From NCBI RefSeq assembly GCF_006539865.1, contig NZ_BJNV01000022.1, positions 1 through 63,627 on the forward strand: 63,627 bases of DNA. Reading direction: 5' to 3'. This document shows, piece by piece, positions 21,256 to 28,918 of this stretch; the stretch's first letter is position 1, and every line of letters starts with the position of its first letter. The notes under the pieces are model-generated. The model ran no database searches. It saw nothing but the letters and a program-made list of their open reading frames with translations, and was not told where the DNA came from. Both the position numbers and the translations under genes were made by a program. Source of the DNA: Zoogloea ramigera. GTDB taxonomy: Bacteria; Pseudomonadota; Gammaproteobacteria; Burkholderiales; Rhodocyclaceae.

Positions 21256-22380
21256 TTACAGGTTCTTGATCCACAGGCGCAGGGCGTCCCACAGGCGGCC
21301 GAACCAGCCGGCCTGGGGCACTTCGTCGATGGCCACCAGCGGGTATTCGCCGATCGGCTTGTCGCCCAGGGACAGCTGCAGGGTGCCGATCTGCTGGCCC
21401 TTGGCGATCGGCGCCAGCAGGGGCTGCTGGCTGACCACATTGGCCTTCAGTTTGTCGGCGTCGCCCTTGGGCACCGACAGCACGAAGTCGTTCAGGAAGC
21501 CGGCCTTGACGGTGTTCTCCTTGCCCTTCCAGACGCGGGGCTCGTTAACGGCCTGGTTGGCGCTGTACACCTTGACCGTATCGTAGGCCAGGTAGCCCCA
21601 GTTGAGGAGCTTCTGGGATTCCTGGGCGCGCACGCTGTCGCTGGTGGTGCCGACCACCACCGAAAGCAGGCGGCGGTCGTTGCGCTTGGCCGAGGCGATC
21701 AGGCAGTAGCCGGCGCTGTCGGTGTGGCCGGTCTTGACGCCGTCGACGGTCGGGTCGAGGAAGAGCAGGCGGTTGCGGTTGGGCTGCTTGATCTTGTTGT
21801 AGGTGTATTCCTTTACGGAATAGATCGAGTAGAACTCAGGAAAATCCCGAATGAGCGCGGTGGCCAGCACCGACAGGTCGCGCACCGTGGTGAGGTGCGA
21901 CGGGTGGGGCAGGCCGGTGGCGTTCTCGAAGTGGGTGTTCTTGAGGCCGAGGCGGGCGGCTTCCTTGTTCATCAGCTGGGCGAAGGCTTCCTCGGAGCCG
22001 GCGATGGCTTCGGCCAGGGCCACGCAGGCGTCGTTGCCCGACTGCACGATCATGCCGTGGAGCAATTCTTTGACGGTGACCGGGGTCTGCGGCTCGATGA
22101 ACATCTTGGAGCCGGACACCTTCCAGGCCTTGGGCGACACCGGGATGGTCTGGTCGAGGGTCAGCGTCTTGCCCTTGACCGCGGCGAAGGCCAGGTAGGC
22201 GGTCATCAGCTTGGTGAGCGAGGCCGGCTCGATGCGCTGGTCGGGGTTTTCGGCGGTGAGCACCTGGCCGGAGCCCACGTCGAGGAGCAGCCAGGCGCGG
22301 GCCGCCACCGGCGGCGGCGTGAGCTGGGCGAAGGCGAGGGTCGGCAGGACCAGCAGGAGCAGGATGATGCGACGCAGCAT
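21256..22380 (-). CDS. dacC: D-alanyl-D-alanine carboxypeptidase (PBP5/6 type)
   Basis: 374 residues. A periplasmic low-molecular-mass PBP that trims pentapeptide side chains of peptidoglycan. A cleavable signal peptide ends at LAFA. Active-site motifs are complete: SLTK (ASLTKLMTAY), SGN (VQSGNDACVALAE) and KTG (VDGVKTGHTDSAGYC). The PBP5 C-terminal domain follows, ending in an amphipathic membrane-binding helix (WFGRLWDALRLWIKNL). First gene of the operon with ybeD, lipB and lipA. The symbol is by family; dacA is equally fair. Confidence 0.95.
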   Translation of the reverse strand: MLRRIILLLLVLPTLAFAQLTPPPVAARAWLLLDVGSGQVLTAENPDQRIEPASLTKLMTAYLAFAAVKGKTLTLDQTIPVSPKAWKVSGSKMFIEPQTPVTVKELLHGMIVQSGNDACVALAEAIAGSEEAFAQLMNKEAARLGLKNTHFENATGLPHPSHLTTVRDLSVLATALIRDFPEFYSIYSVKEYTYNKIKQPNRNRLLFLDPTVDGVKTGHTDSAGYCLIASAKRNDRRLLSVVVGTTSDSVRAQESQKLLNWGYLAYDTVKVYSANQAVNEPRVWKGKENTVKAGFLNDFVLSVPKGDADKLKANVVSQQPLLAPIAKGQQIGTLQLSLGDKPIGEYPLVAIDEVPQAGWFGRLWDALRLWIKNL

Positions 22381-22407
22381 GATTAGGGGAAAATCGGAAA
22401 AGCTGCG

Positions 22408-22413
22408 ATTATA
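22408..22413 (-). promoter_or_regulatory. Probable -10 box of the dac-lip operon
   Basis: TATAAT on the minus strand, 27 bp before the ATG of the carboxypeptidase gene, in an otherwise GC-rich stretch. A weak TTTGCA (22433-22428) lies upstream at suboptimal spacing (14 bp), so the -35 is uncertain. Confidence 0.5.
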
Positions 22414-22422
22414 GTCACGCCT

Positions 22423-22450
22423 CCGGCTGCAAACGGCGCCGGTTTTTTTT
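22423..22450 (+). terminator. Possible leader terminator before the metal-efflux operon
   Basis: CCGGC (22423-22427) and GCCGG (22438-22442) can pair around a 10-nt loop and are followed at once by eight T (22443-22450). On the plus strand this has the form of an intrinsic terminator 46 nt before the first gene of the efflux cluster. The stem is short, so it may be weak or serve as attenuation. Confidence 0.4.
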
Positions 22451-22496
22451 GCTTACAAGGGAACTCCCGCGTCGGCGGCCGTGTCCCTATGTTGCA

Positions 22497-22799
22497 ATGC
22501 AACCTGTTCATCGCCTCCTGACCCTCGTGCTCGCCTGCCTCGTCCTCATGTGGGCGGGCGCGGCCAGTGCACAAGACGCCTGCGAGTCGGCGTCCGAGCT
22601 GGTCGACCAGGAGCAGGTGCAGCAGCTGAGCCCCCTGAGCTTCGATGGCGACGGGGGCGACCCGCAAGACTGTCCGGGCATCGTCAGCGTGTTCTCGCTG
22701 CCGCGGCAGATCCTGCTCGAAGTGCGGCCGTCCGTGGTCTTGCCCGTTTTCAGCTCCATCCTCCCCCGCCCCACCTCCCCGCCGCCGCGGCAGGCCTGA
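22497..22799 (+). CDS. Small exported hypothetical protein at the head of the efflux operon
   Basis: 100 residues with a clear signal peptide (RLLTLVLACLVLMWAGAASAQD) and a short mature part with three Cys and a proline-rich tail (PRPTSPPPRQA). Its position, 121 bp before the czcC-like gene, and its size recall the small periplasmic CzcI-type proteins that open some czc operons. The mature part lacks the histidine-rich look of CzcI, so this is analogy by place only. The ATG at 22497 is preferred; a TTG at 22449 would add a basic stretch before the signal peptide. Real but function unknown. Confidence 0.6.
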   Translation: MQPVHRLLTLVLACLVLMWAGAASAQDACESASELVDQEQVQQLSPLSFDGDGGDPQDCPGIVSVFSLPRQILLEVRPSVVLPVFSSILPRPTSPPPRQA

Positions 22800-22920
22800 G
22801 CGACGCCCCTCGTGGGTGGCTTGCAGGCCGTGCCATGCCGGGGTTTGCCTCCGCCTGGCCGCAAGCCATCATTCGTCCTCATCAAAACAAACGGTGCGAT
22901 CTTTGCACCGAAGGATCTCC

Positions 22921-24192
22921 ATGTTCAGGAAAGTCTTGATTGCCGTCGCGCTCTCCGCGGTGGCGGTGCCTGCCCTCGCGGCGCCGGGCAACGAAGCCGT
23001 GCCCGCGTCCGCCCAGCCGGAAGCCCGGCCCGCGGCGGCCTATTCGCTGCAGGCCCTGCGCGAGATGGCCCGCGCCACGCACCCCTCGGTGGCGGCGGCC
23101 GAAGCCTACGTCGAGGCGGGCCGCGCCCAGCTCACCACGGCCGGCGCCTATCCCAACCCCGAGGTCGAGTTCATGGCCGGCCGCAGCAGCGCCCGGATGC
23201 CCGGCGTGGTGGCCGGCAGCACCCAGAGCCTGGCGCTGACCCAGCGCCTCGACAACCCGTGGCAGCGCGATGCGCGCCTCGGCGCCGCGCGTTTCGGCCT
23301 CGAAGCCCGCGAAGCCGAGCGGCGTGGCCTGCAGAACGACCTGCTGGCGCGGCTCGACCAGCGCTTCTTCGACATGCTGCGCCGCCAGGCCGAGCTGCGG
23401 GCGAGCCAGGAAGACCTGGGCATCGCCGAGCAGATCCGCAGCAAGGTGGCGGTGCGGGTGAACACCGGCGAGTCGCCCCGCTTCGAGTTGATCAAGGCCG
23501 ACACCGAGCTGCTCAACGCCCAGAAGGCGGCCGAGAGCGCCAGCCTGCGCATCGCCCAGGCCCGCGCAGCGTTGCGGAGCGTGGTCGGGCCGACGCTGCC
23601 GGCGGATTTCCAGGTTGACGGCAGCCTGACGCGCAGCCCGGTGGTGCCGCCTCTCGATGAGCTGCGGGCCGACGTGCTGGCGCGCAACCCCGAGCTCCTG
23701 CGCAGCCAGGCCGAGGTGCGCCGGGCCGAGCGCCAGCTCGAGCTCGAGCGCCTGCGCCGCCAGCCGGAGGTGGCCCTGAAGGTGGCCGACGAGCGCGATC
23801 GCGAGCTGCGCGACACGCGGCTCGGGGTGGTCGTCAGCGTGCCGATCTGGGACCGTCGCCAGGGGCCGGTGGCCGAGGCCGCGGCCTTGCTGTCGCGCAG
23901 CCGCAGCGAGGAGGCCGGCCAGCAGCTGGTGCTGCTGCAGGCCCTGGAGGGCGCCTACCGCGAATACGAAATCGCCCGCACCCAGGTCAATGCCCTCGAG
24001 AACGGCATCCTGCGCGAGGCCGAATCCACCATGAAGGTGGCCGAGGCGGCCTACCGCTTCGGCGAGCGCGGCATCCTCGAATACCTGGACGCCCAGCGCG
24101 TCTTCCGCGCCGCCCGCAACGAACTCATCGCCGCCCGCTACGCCCTGCAGCTGGCCGTCATCGAAATCGAGCGCCTGCGCGCCCCCCAATGA
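22921..24192 (+). CDS. Outer-membrane efflux protein, CzcC/TolC family
   Basis: 423 residues. Signal peptide ending PALAAP, then two OEP repeats rich in Ala/Arg coiled-coil helices (for example LEAREAERRGLQNDLLARL and EAESTMKVAEAAYRFGERG). It forms the trimeric outer-membrane channel of a heavy-metal RND pump. The conserved YRFGERGILEYLDAQR motif near the end is typical of the CzcC branch. ATG at 22921 is preceded by AGGA. The stop overlaps the next start by 4 nt (ATGA), coupling it to the membrane fusion protein. Confidence 0.93.
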   Translation: MFRKVLIAVALSAVAVPALAAPGNEAVPASAQPEARPAAAYSLQALREMARATHPSVAAAEAYVEAGRAQLTTAGAYPNPEVEFMAGRSSARMPGVVAGSTQSLALTQRLDNPWQRDARLGAARFGLEAREAERRGLQNDLLARLDQRFFDMLRRQAELRASQEDLGIAEQIRSKVAVRVNTGESPRFELIKADTELLNAQKAAESASLRIAQARAALRSVVGPTLPADFQVDGSLTRSPVVPPLDELRADVLARNPELLRSQAEVRRAERQLELERLRRQPEVALKVADERDRELRDTRLGVVVSVPIWDRRQGPVAEAAALLSRSRSEEAGQQLVLLQALEGAYREYEIARTQVNALENGILREAESTMKVAEAAYRFGERGILEYLDAQRVFRAARNELIAARYALQLAVIEIERLRAPQ

Positions 24193-25403
24193 TCCGGACC
24201 CTTCCCATGAAGCCCACTCTCAAGATCCAGCCCCTCGCCCTGGCCATGCTGACGGCCATGCTCGTCCTCGCCGGCTGCAAGGATGCCTCCAGCCCCGCGG
24301 GCAAGCCGCCGGCGGACGAAGTCTCCACCGCCCTCGATGCCGGCGCCAAGGCCGAGAAACCCGACCCGCTGCTGGTCAGCGTGGCCGCCGACTTCGGCGC
24401 CGACATCAAGGTGGCGCCGGCCGGCGCGCGTTCGGTGTCCGACACCCTGCGGGTGGCCGGCAAGGTGGATTTCGACGAATACCGGGTGTCGCGCATCGGC
24501 GCCACCGTCACCGGCCGGGTCATCGAGATCAACGTGCGCCTGGGCCAGCAGGTCAAGGTTGGCGACGCGCTGGCGGTGATCAACAGCACCGAGCTCGGCC
24601 AGGCCCAGCTGGACTACCTCAAGGCCCGCGCCCAGGCCGACCTGCAGGCGCGCAGCGTGGAGCGCGCGCGCCAGCTGTTTGCCGCCGACGTGATCGGCCG
24701 CGCCGAGCTGCAGCGCCGCGAGAGCGAGCTGGCGATCGCCTCGGCCGAGCAGCGCGCCGCGGCCGACCAGCTGCGGGTGCTCGGCATGTCGCAGGCGGCG
24801 ATCTCGCGGTTGGGCAACAACGGGGCGATCAATTCGGTGACGCCGGTGGTGTCGACGGTGGCCGGCACGGTGGTCGAGCGCCGCATCACCCAGGGCCAGG
24901 TGGTGCAGCCCGCCGACGCGCTGTACGTGGTGGCCGACCTGTCCGAGGTGTGGGTGACCGCCGAGGTGCCCGAGCAGCAGGCGGCGCTGGTGCGCACCGG
25001 CCAGGCGGTGGACATCGAGGTGCCGGCCCTTGGCGCGCGGCTCACCGGCAAGCTCATCTACGTGGCCGACACGGTCAATCCGGAGACCCGAACGGTCACG
25101 GTGCGCAGCCGGGTGGATAACGCCGGGCGGCAGCTCAAGCCGGCGATGCTGGCGACGATGCTGATCCAGGCCGCGGCGGTGGAGCGCATCGTGGTGCCCG
25201 CCGAAGCGGTGGTGCGCGAGAACAACGCCGATCACGTCTTCGTCGAGACGGCGCCGCGCAGCTACCGCCTGACCCCGGTGCGCCTGGGCCCCGAGGGCGG
25301 CGGCCAGCGGCCGGTGCTCGATGGCCTCAAGGCGGGCGAGCGCATCGTGGCTGCGGGAGCTTTTCATCTCAATACCGAGCGCAAGCGCAAGGAACTGGAG
25401 TAA
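24189..25403 (+). CDS. Efflux RND periplasmic adaptor (membrane fusion) protein, CzcB-like
   Basis: 404 residues. A lipoprotein signal (LVLAGCKDASS) anchors it to the inner membrane. The adaptor architecture is clear: beta-barrel, lipoyl half (RVIEINVRLGQQVKVGDAL), alpha hairpin (AQADLQARSVERARQLF), second lipoyl half (GTVVERRITQGQVVQPADALYVVADLSEVWV) and membrane-proximal domain. It links the inner-membrane pump to the outer channel. It lacks long His-rich metal-binding N-terminal segments seen in some CzcB proteins. An alternative ATG lies at 24207. Ends 3 nt before the pump gene. Confidence 0.93.
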   Translation: MIRTLPMKPTLKIQPLALAMLTAMLVLAGCKDASSPAGKPPADEVSTALDAGAKAEKPDPLLVSVAADFGADIKVAPAGARSVSDTLRVAGKVDFDEYRVSRIGATVTGRVIEINVRLGQQVKVGDALAVINSTELGQAQLDYLKARAQADLQARSVERARQLFAADVIGRAELQRRESELAIASAEQRAAADQLRVLGMSQAAISRLGNNGAINSVTPVVSTVAGTVVERRITQGQVVQPADALYVVADLSEVWVTAEVPEQQAALVRTGQAVDIEVPALGARLTGKLIYVADTVNPETRTVTVRSRVDNAGRQLKPAMLATMLIQAAAVERIVVPAEAVVRENNADHVFVETAPRSYRLTPVRLGPEGGGQRPVLDGLKAGERIVAAGAFHLNTERKRKELE

Positions 25404-25406
25404 GGC

Positions 25407-28400
25407 ATGATCGCATCCCTTGTTCGAACGGCCCTCCAGCAGCGGCTGGTGGTGGTCGTGGTGGCGGCGATCCTGCTCGCCTTCGGTTTCAACGCGGCGC
25501 GCAAGCTGTCGGTGGACGCCTTCCCCGACGTGACCAACGTGCAGGTGCAGATCGCCACCGAGGCCCCGGGCCGCTCGCCCGAGGAGGTCGAGCGCTTTGT
25601 CACCGTGCCCCTCGAGATCTCCATGACCGGCCTGCCCGGGCTTGAGGAAATGCGTTCCCTCAACAAGCCCGGCCTGTCGCTGATCACCCTGGTGTTCACC
25701 GACGCCACCGACGTGTACTTTGCCCGCCAGCTGGTGATGGAGCGCCTGATCGAGGCGGGCGCCCGGATGCCGGAGGGCGTGGTGCCGGTGCTCGGGCCGG
25801 TGTCCACCGGCCTCGGTGAGGTGTATCAATACACCCTCGACCACCCGGACGACGGCGACCGCCAGCTCACCGAGAAGGAGCTCACCGAGCGGCGCATCGT
25901 GCAGGACTGGGTGGTGCGCCCGCTGCTGCGCTCGATCCCCGGCGTGGCCGAGATCAACTCCCAGGGCGGCTACAACCGCCAGTACCAGGTGCTGGTGAAC
26001 CCCGACCGCCTGCGTCACTACCAGCTCACGGTGCGCGATGTGTACGAAGCGGTGGCGCGCAACAACGCCAACTCGGGCGGCGGCGTGCTGCCCCAGTACG
26101 CCGAGCAGTACCTGATCCGTGGTATCGGTCTGGTCAAGAGCCTGTCCGATATCGGCGCCATTGTGCTGAAGGAGGTCGGCGGCACGCCGGTCTTCGTGCG
26201 CGACGTGGCCGAGGTGACCTTCGGCCACGAGGTGCGCCAGGGCGCGGTGGTCAAGAACGGCGTCACCGAGTCGGTGGGCGGCGTGGTGATGATGCTGCGC
26301 GGCGGCAACGCCAAGGAGGTGGTGAGCCGCATCCAGGCGCGGGTGGCCGAGATCAACGACAAGGGGATGCTGCCCGACGGCCTCAAGATCGTGCCCTATT
26401 ACGATCGCTCCGAGCTGGTCGACGCGGCCCTGTGGACGGTGACCAAGGTGCTGCTGGAGGGCGTGGTGCTGGTGGTGGTGGTGCTGTTCCTGTTCCTCGG
26501 GGATGTGCGCTCCAGCCTGATCGTGGTGGCAACCCTGGTGCTCACGCCGCTCATCACCTTCATGGCGATGAACCACTACGGCATCTCCGCCAACCTGATG
26601 TCGCTGGGGGGCCTGGCGATCGCCATCGGCCTGATGGTGGACGGCTCGGTGGTGGTGGTCGAGAACGCCTTCGAGCGCCTCGGCCACGCGGCCGACGGGG
26701 GCGAGAGCAAGGTCCGCATCATCTTCGATGCGGTGCAGGAGGTGGCTACGCCGGTGATCTTCGGGGTCAGCATCATCATCCTGGTGTTCCTGCCGCTGAT
26801 GACGCTGCAGGGCATGGAGGGCAAGATGTTCGCCCCGCTGGCCTACACCATCGCCATCGCGCTGGCGGTGTCGCTGTTCCTGTCGCTCACCCTCACGCCG
26901 GTGCTGTCGTCCTACCTGCTGAAGGGCGGCCCGGGCCACGACACCTGGCTGATCGCCAAGATCAAGGCGCCCTACCTGAAGATGCTCCACTGGGCGGTGG
27001 CCAACAGCCGCAAGGTGGTGGCCGGCGGCATCGTGCTGCTGGTGGCCACGCTGGGTATGTTCCCCTTCCTGGGCACCGCCTTCATCCCCGAGATGAAGGA
27101 AGGTTCGGTGGTGCCGGGCATCAACCGGGTGCCCAACATCTCGCTGGATGAGTCGATCAAGATGGAGATGCAGGCGATGAAGCTGGTGATGGAGGTGCCG
27201 GGCGTGAAGTCGGCGATCTCCGGCGTCGGCCGCGGTGAATCGCCGGCCGACCCCCAGGGCCAGAACGAGTCGACCCCCATCGTGAGCCTCAAGCCGCGCG
27301 ATGAGTGGCCGGCCGGCTGGACCCAGGACGACATCACCGACGCCATGCGCGAGAAGCTCAAGGTGCTGCCCGGCGCCCAGGTGGTGATGGCCCAGCCGAT
27401 CTCCGACCGGGTCGACGAGATGGTCACCGGCGTGCGCTCGGACGTGGCCGTGAAGGTGTTCGGCGACGACCTCGACCTGCTCAAGCAGAAGGCCGACGAG
27501 ATCGCCCGCGTGGCGGCCGGCGTGGCCGGGGCCACCGACATCCGCGTCGAGCGCATCACCGGCCAGCAGTACCTGTCGGTCGAGATCGACCGCGCCGCGA
27601 TCGCCCGCCATGGCCTCAACGTGTCGGATGTGAACGACGTGATCGAGGCGGCCATCGGCGGCAAGCAGGCCACCGAGGTTTATGAGGGCGAACGCCGCTT
27701 CGCCTCGGTGGTGCGCCTGCCCGAGAGCTTCCGCGACAACGTCGAGAAGATCGGCAACGTGCTGGTGAACGCCCCCGGCGGCGTGCAGGTGGCGCTGGAA
27801 AACCTGGCCAACATCCGCATCGTCGATGGCCCAGCGCAGATCTCCCGCGAGCTCGCCAAGCGCCGCGTGGTGGTGGCGATCAACGTGAAGGACCGTGACC
27901 TGGGCGGCTTCGTGGCCGAGCTGCAGAAGACCATCGCCGCCAAGGTCGAGCTGAAGGAGGGTTATTACCTCGAGTGGGGCGGCCAGTTCCAGAACCTGGA
28001 GCGGGCCATGGGGCACCTGACCATCATCATCCCGGTGACGGTGGGGGCGATCTTCTTCCTGCTGTTCCTGCTGTTCGGCTCGCTCAAGCTGGCCAGCCTG
28101 ATCATCCTGGTGCTGCCGTTTGCCAGCGTGGGCGGGGTGCTGGGGCTGCTGTTCACCGGCGAGTACCTGTCGGTGCCGGCCTCGGTGGGCTTCATCGCCC
28201 TGTGGGGGATCGCGGTGCTCAACGGGGTGGTGCTGGTCACCTACATCCGCCACCTGCGTGCCGAGGGCCTGCCCCCGGCCGAGGCGGTGGTGCAGGGCGC
28301 GACCCAGCGTTTCCGCCCGGTGATGATGACGGCCACCGTGGCGCTGCTGGCGCTGATCCCCTTCCTGTTCGCCACGGGGCCGGGCTCCGAGGTGCAGCGC

Positions 28401-28508
28401 CCCCTCGCCATCGTGGTGATCGGCGGCCTGATCACCTCGACGCTGCTGACCCTGGTGGTGCTGCCCACCCTCTACAAGTGGTTCGACGACACGCCCTACG
28501 AGGCTTGA
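25407..28508 (+). CDS. Heavy-metal efflux RND pump, CzcA family
   Basis: 1033 residues, full length for the HME-RND proton/metal antiporters, with twelve membrane helices in two halves and two large periplasmic domains. The fourth-helix signature reads AIGLMVDGSVVVVEN (residues about 404-418), which keeps the proton-relay Asp but starts AIG, as in copper/silver pumps, while ending DGS, as in divalent-cation pumps. The metal therefore cannot be predicted safely. Early motifs (DAFPDVTNVQVQI, TEAPGRSPEEVERFVTVPLE) are standard for CzcA/CusA. Third pump component of the operon. Confidence 0.93.
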   Translation: MIASLVRTALQQRLVVVVVAAILLAFGFNAARKLSVDAFPDVTNVQVQIATEAPGRSPEEVERFVTVPLEISMTGLPGLEEMRSLNKPGLSLITLVFTDATDVYFARQLVMERLIEAGARMPEGVVPVLGPVSTGLGEVYQYTLDHPDDGDRQLTEKELTERRIVQDWVVRPLLRSIPGVAEINSQGGYNRQYQVLVNPDRLRHYQLTVRDVYEAVARNNANSGGGVLPQYAEQYLIRGIGLVKSLSDIGAIVLKEVGGTPVFVRDVAEVTFGHEVRQGAVVKNGVTESVGGVVMMLRGGNAKEVVSRIQARVAEINDKGMLPDGLKIVPYYDRSELVDAALWTVTKVLLEGVVLVVVVLFLFLGDVRSSLIVVATLVLTPLITFMAMNHYGISANLMSLGGLAIAIGLMVDGSVVVVENAFERLGHAADGGESKVRIIFDAVQEVATPVIFGVSIIILVFLPLMTLQGMEGKMFAPLAYTIAIALAVSLFLSLTLTPVLSSYLLKGGPGHDTWLIAKIKAPYLKMLHWAVANSRKVVAGGIVLLVATLGMFPFLGTAFIPEMKEGSVVPGINRVPNISLDESIKMEMQAMKLVMEVPGVKSAISGVGRGESPADPQGQNESTPIVSLKPRDEWPAGWTQDDITDAMREKLKVLPGAQVVMAQPISDRVDEMVTGVRSDVAVKVFGDDLDLLKQKADEIARVAAGVAGATDIRVERITGQQYLSVEIDRAAIARHGLNVSDVNDVIEAAIGGKQATEVYEGERRFASVVRLPESFRDNVEKIGNVLVNAPGGVQVALENLANIRIVDGPAQISRELAKRRVVVAINVKDRDLGGFVAELQKTIAAKVELKEGYYLEWGGQFQNLERAMGHLTIIIPVTVGAIFFLLFLLFGSLKLASLIILVLPFASVGGVLGLLFTGEYLSVPASVGFIALWGIAVLNGVVLVTYIRHLRAEGLPPAEAVVQGATQRFRPVMMTATVALLALIPFLFATGPGSEVQRPLAIVVIGGLITSTLLTLVVLPTLYKWFDDTPYEA

Positions 28509-28523
28509 TCCCCAGATGATCCA

Positions 28524-28549
28524 GGCGGGCCACTCGCGGGTGGCCCGCC
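28524..28549 (+). other. Intercistronic stem-loop
   Basis: A 10-bp perfect stem (GGCGGGCCAC at 28524-28533 with GTGGCCCGCC at 28540-28549, loop of 6) in the 59-bp gap between the pump gene and the P-II-like gene. No T-tract follows. It could protect or process the mRNA or lower expression of the last gene. Confidence 0.6.
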
Positions 28550-28567
28550 GATGCAAGGAGAAGACAA

Positions 28568-28900
28568 ATGAAGGAAATCCGCGCCATCATCCGCCCGCAG
28601 AAGCTGCCGCGTCTGCGCGAGGTGTTGCGGTCCATGCCGGGTTTTCCGGGCATGACGGTGAGCAAGGCTTTCGGCTGTGGCTCGACCCTGCGCCACGCAC
28701 CGCAGAACATCAAGGAAGAGCTGGTGGACTTCACCGAGAAGGTGAGGGTGGAGATCATCGCGCCCGACGAGCTGGTGGACGCGCTGGTCGATCACATCGT
28801 GCAGGTGGCGACCACCGGCCAGACCGGCGACGGGCTGGTGTGGGTGAATGACGTGCAGCGCGCGGTGTTCATCCGCAAGACGGTGGGGCCCGACAGCTGA
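28568..28900 (+). CDS. P-II-like signalling protein linked to metal efflux
   Basis: 110 residues with the GlnB/GlnK fold pattern: MKEIRAIIRPQKLPRLREVL at the start, FTEKVRVEIIAPDELVDALVDHIVQVA and TGQTGDGLVWVNDVQRAVFIRK, which matches the B- and C-loop nucleotide-binding region. The T-loop is short (GCGSTLRHAPQNIKEELVD) and lacks the uridylylated tyrosine of GlnB. A distinct P-II group found beside heavy-metal RND genes has been described (PII-NG), and both sequence and position fit. AAGGAG lies 7 nt before the ATG. Likely binds a nucleotide and modulates the pump or its expression; not shown. Confidence 0.85.
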   Translation: MKEIRAIIRPQKLPRLREVLRSMPGFPGMTVSKAFGCGSTLRHAPQNIKEELVDFTEKVRVEIIAPDELVDALVDHIVQVATTGQTGDGLVWVNDVQRAVFIRKTVGPDS

Positions 28901-28918
28901 GCCCCTGCCGCCCGCGCC

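Noticed and set aside
24138-28556. Open minus-strand frame of 1472 codons opposite the efflux genes
   Set aside because: It is the antisense shadow of the CzcB/CzcA genes: His/Arg/Gly-rich, no domain, and the plus-strand genes are unmistakable.
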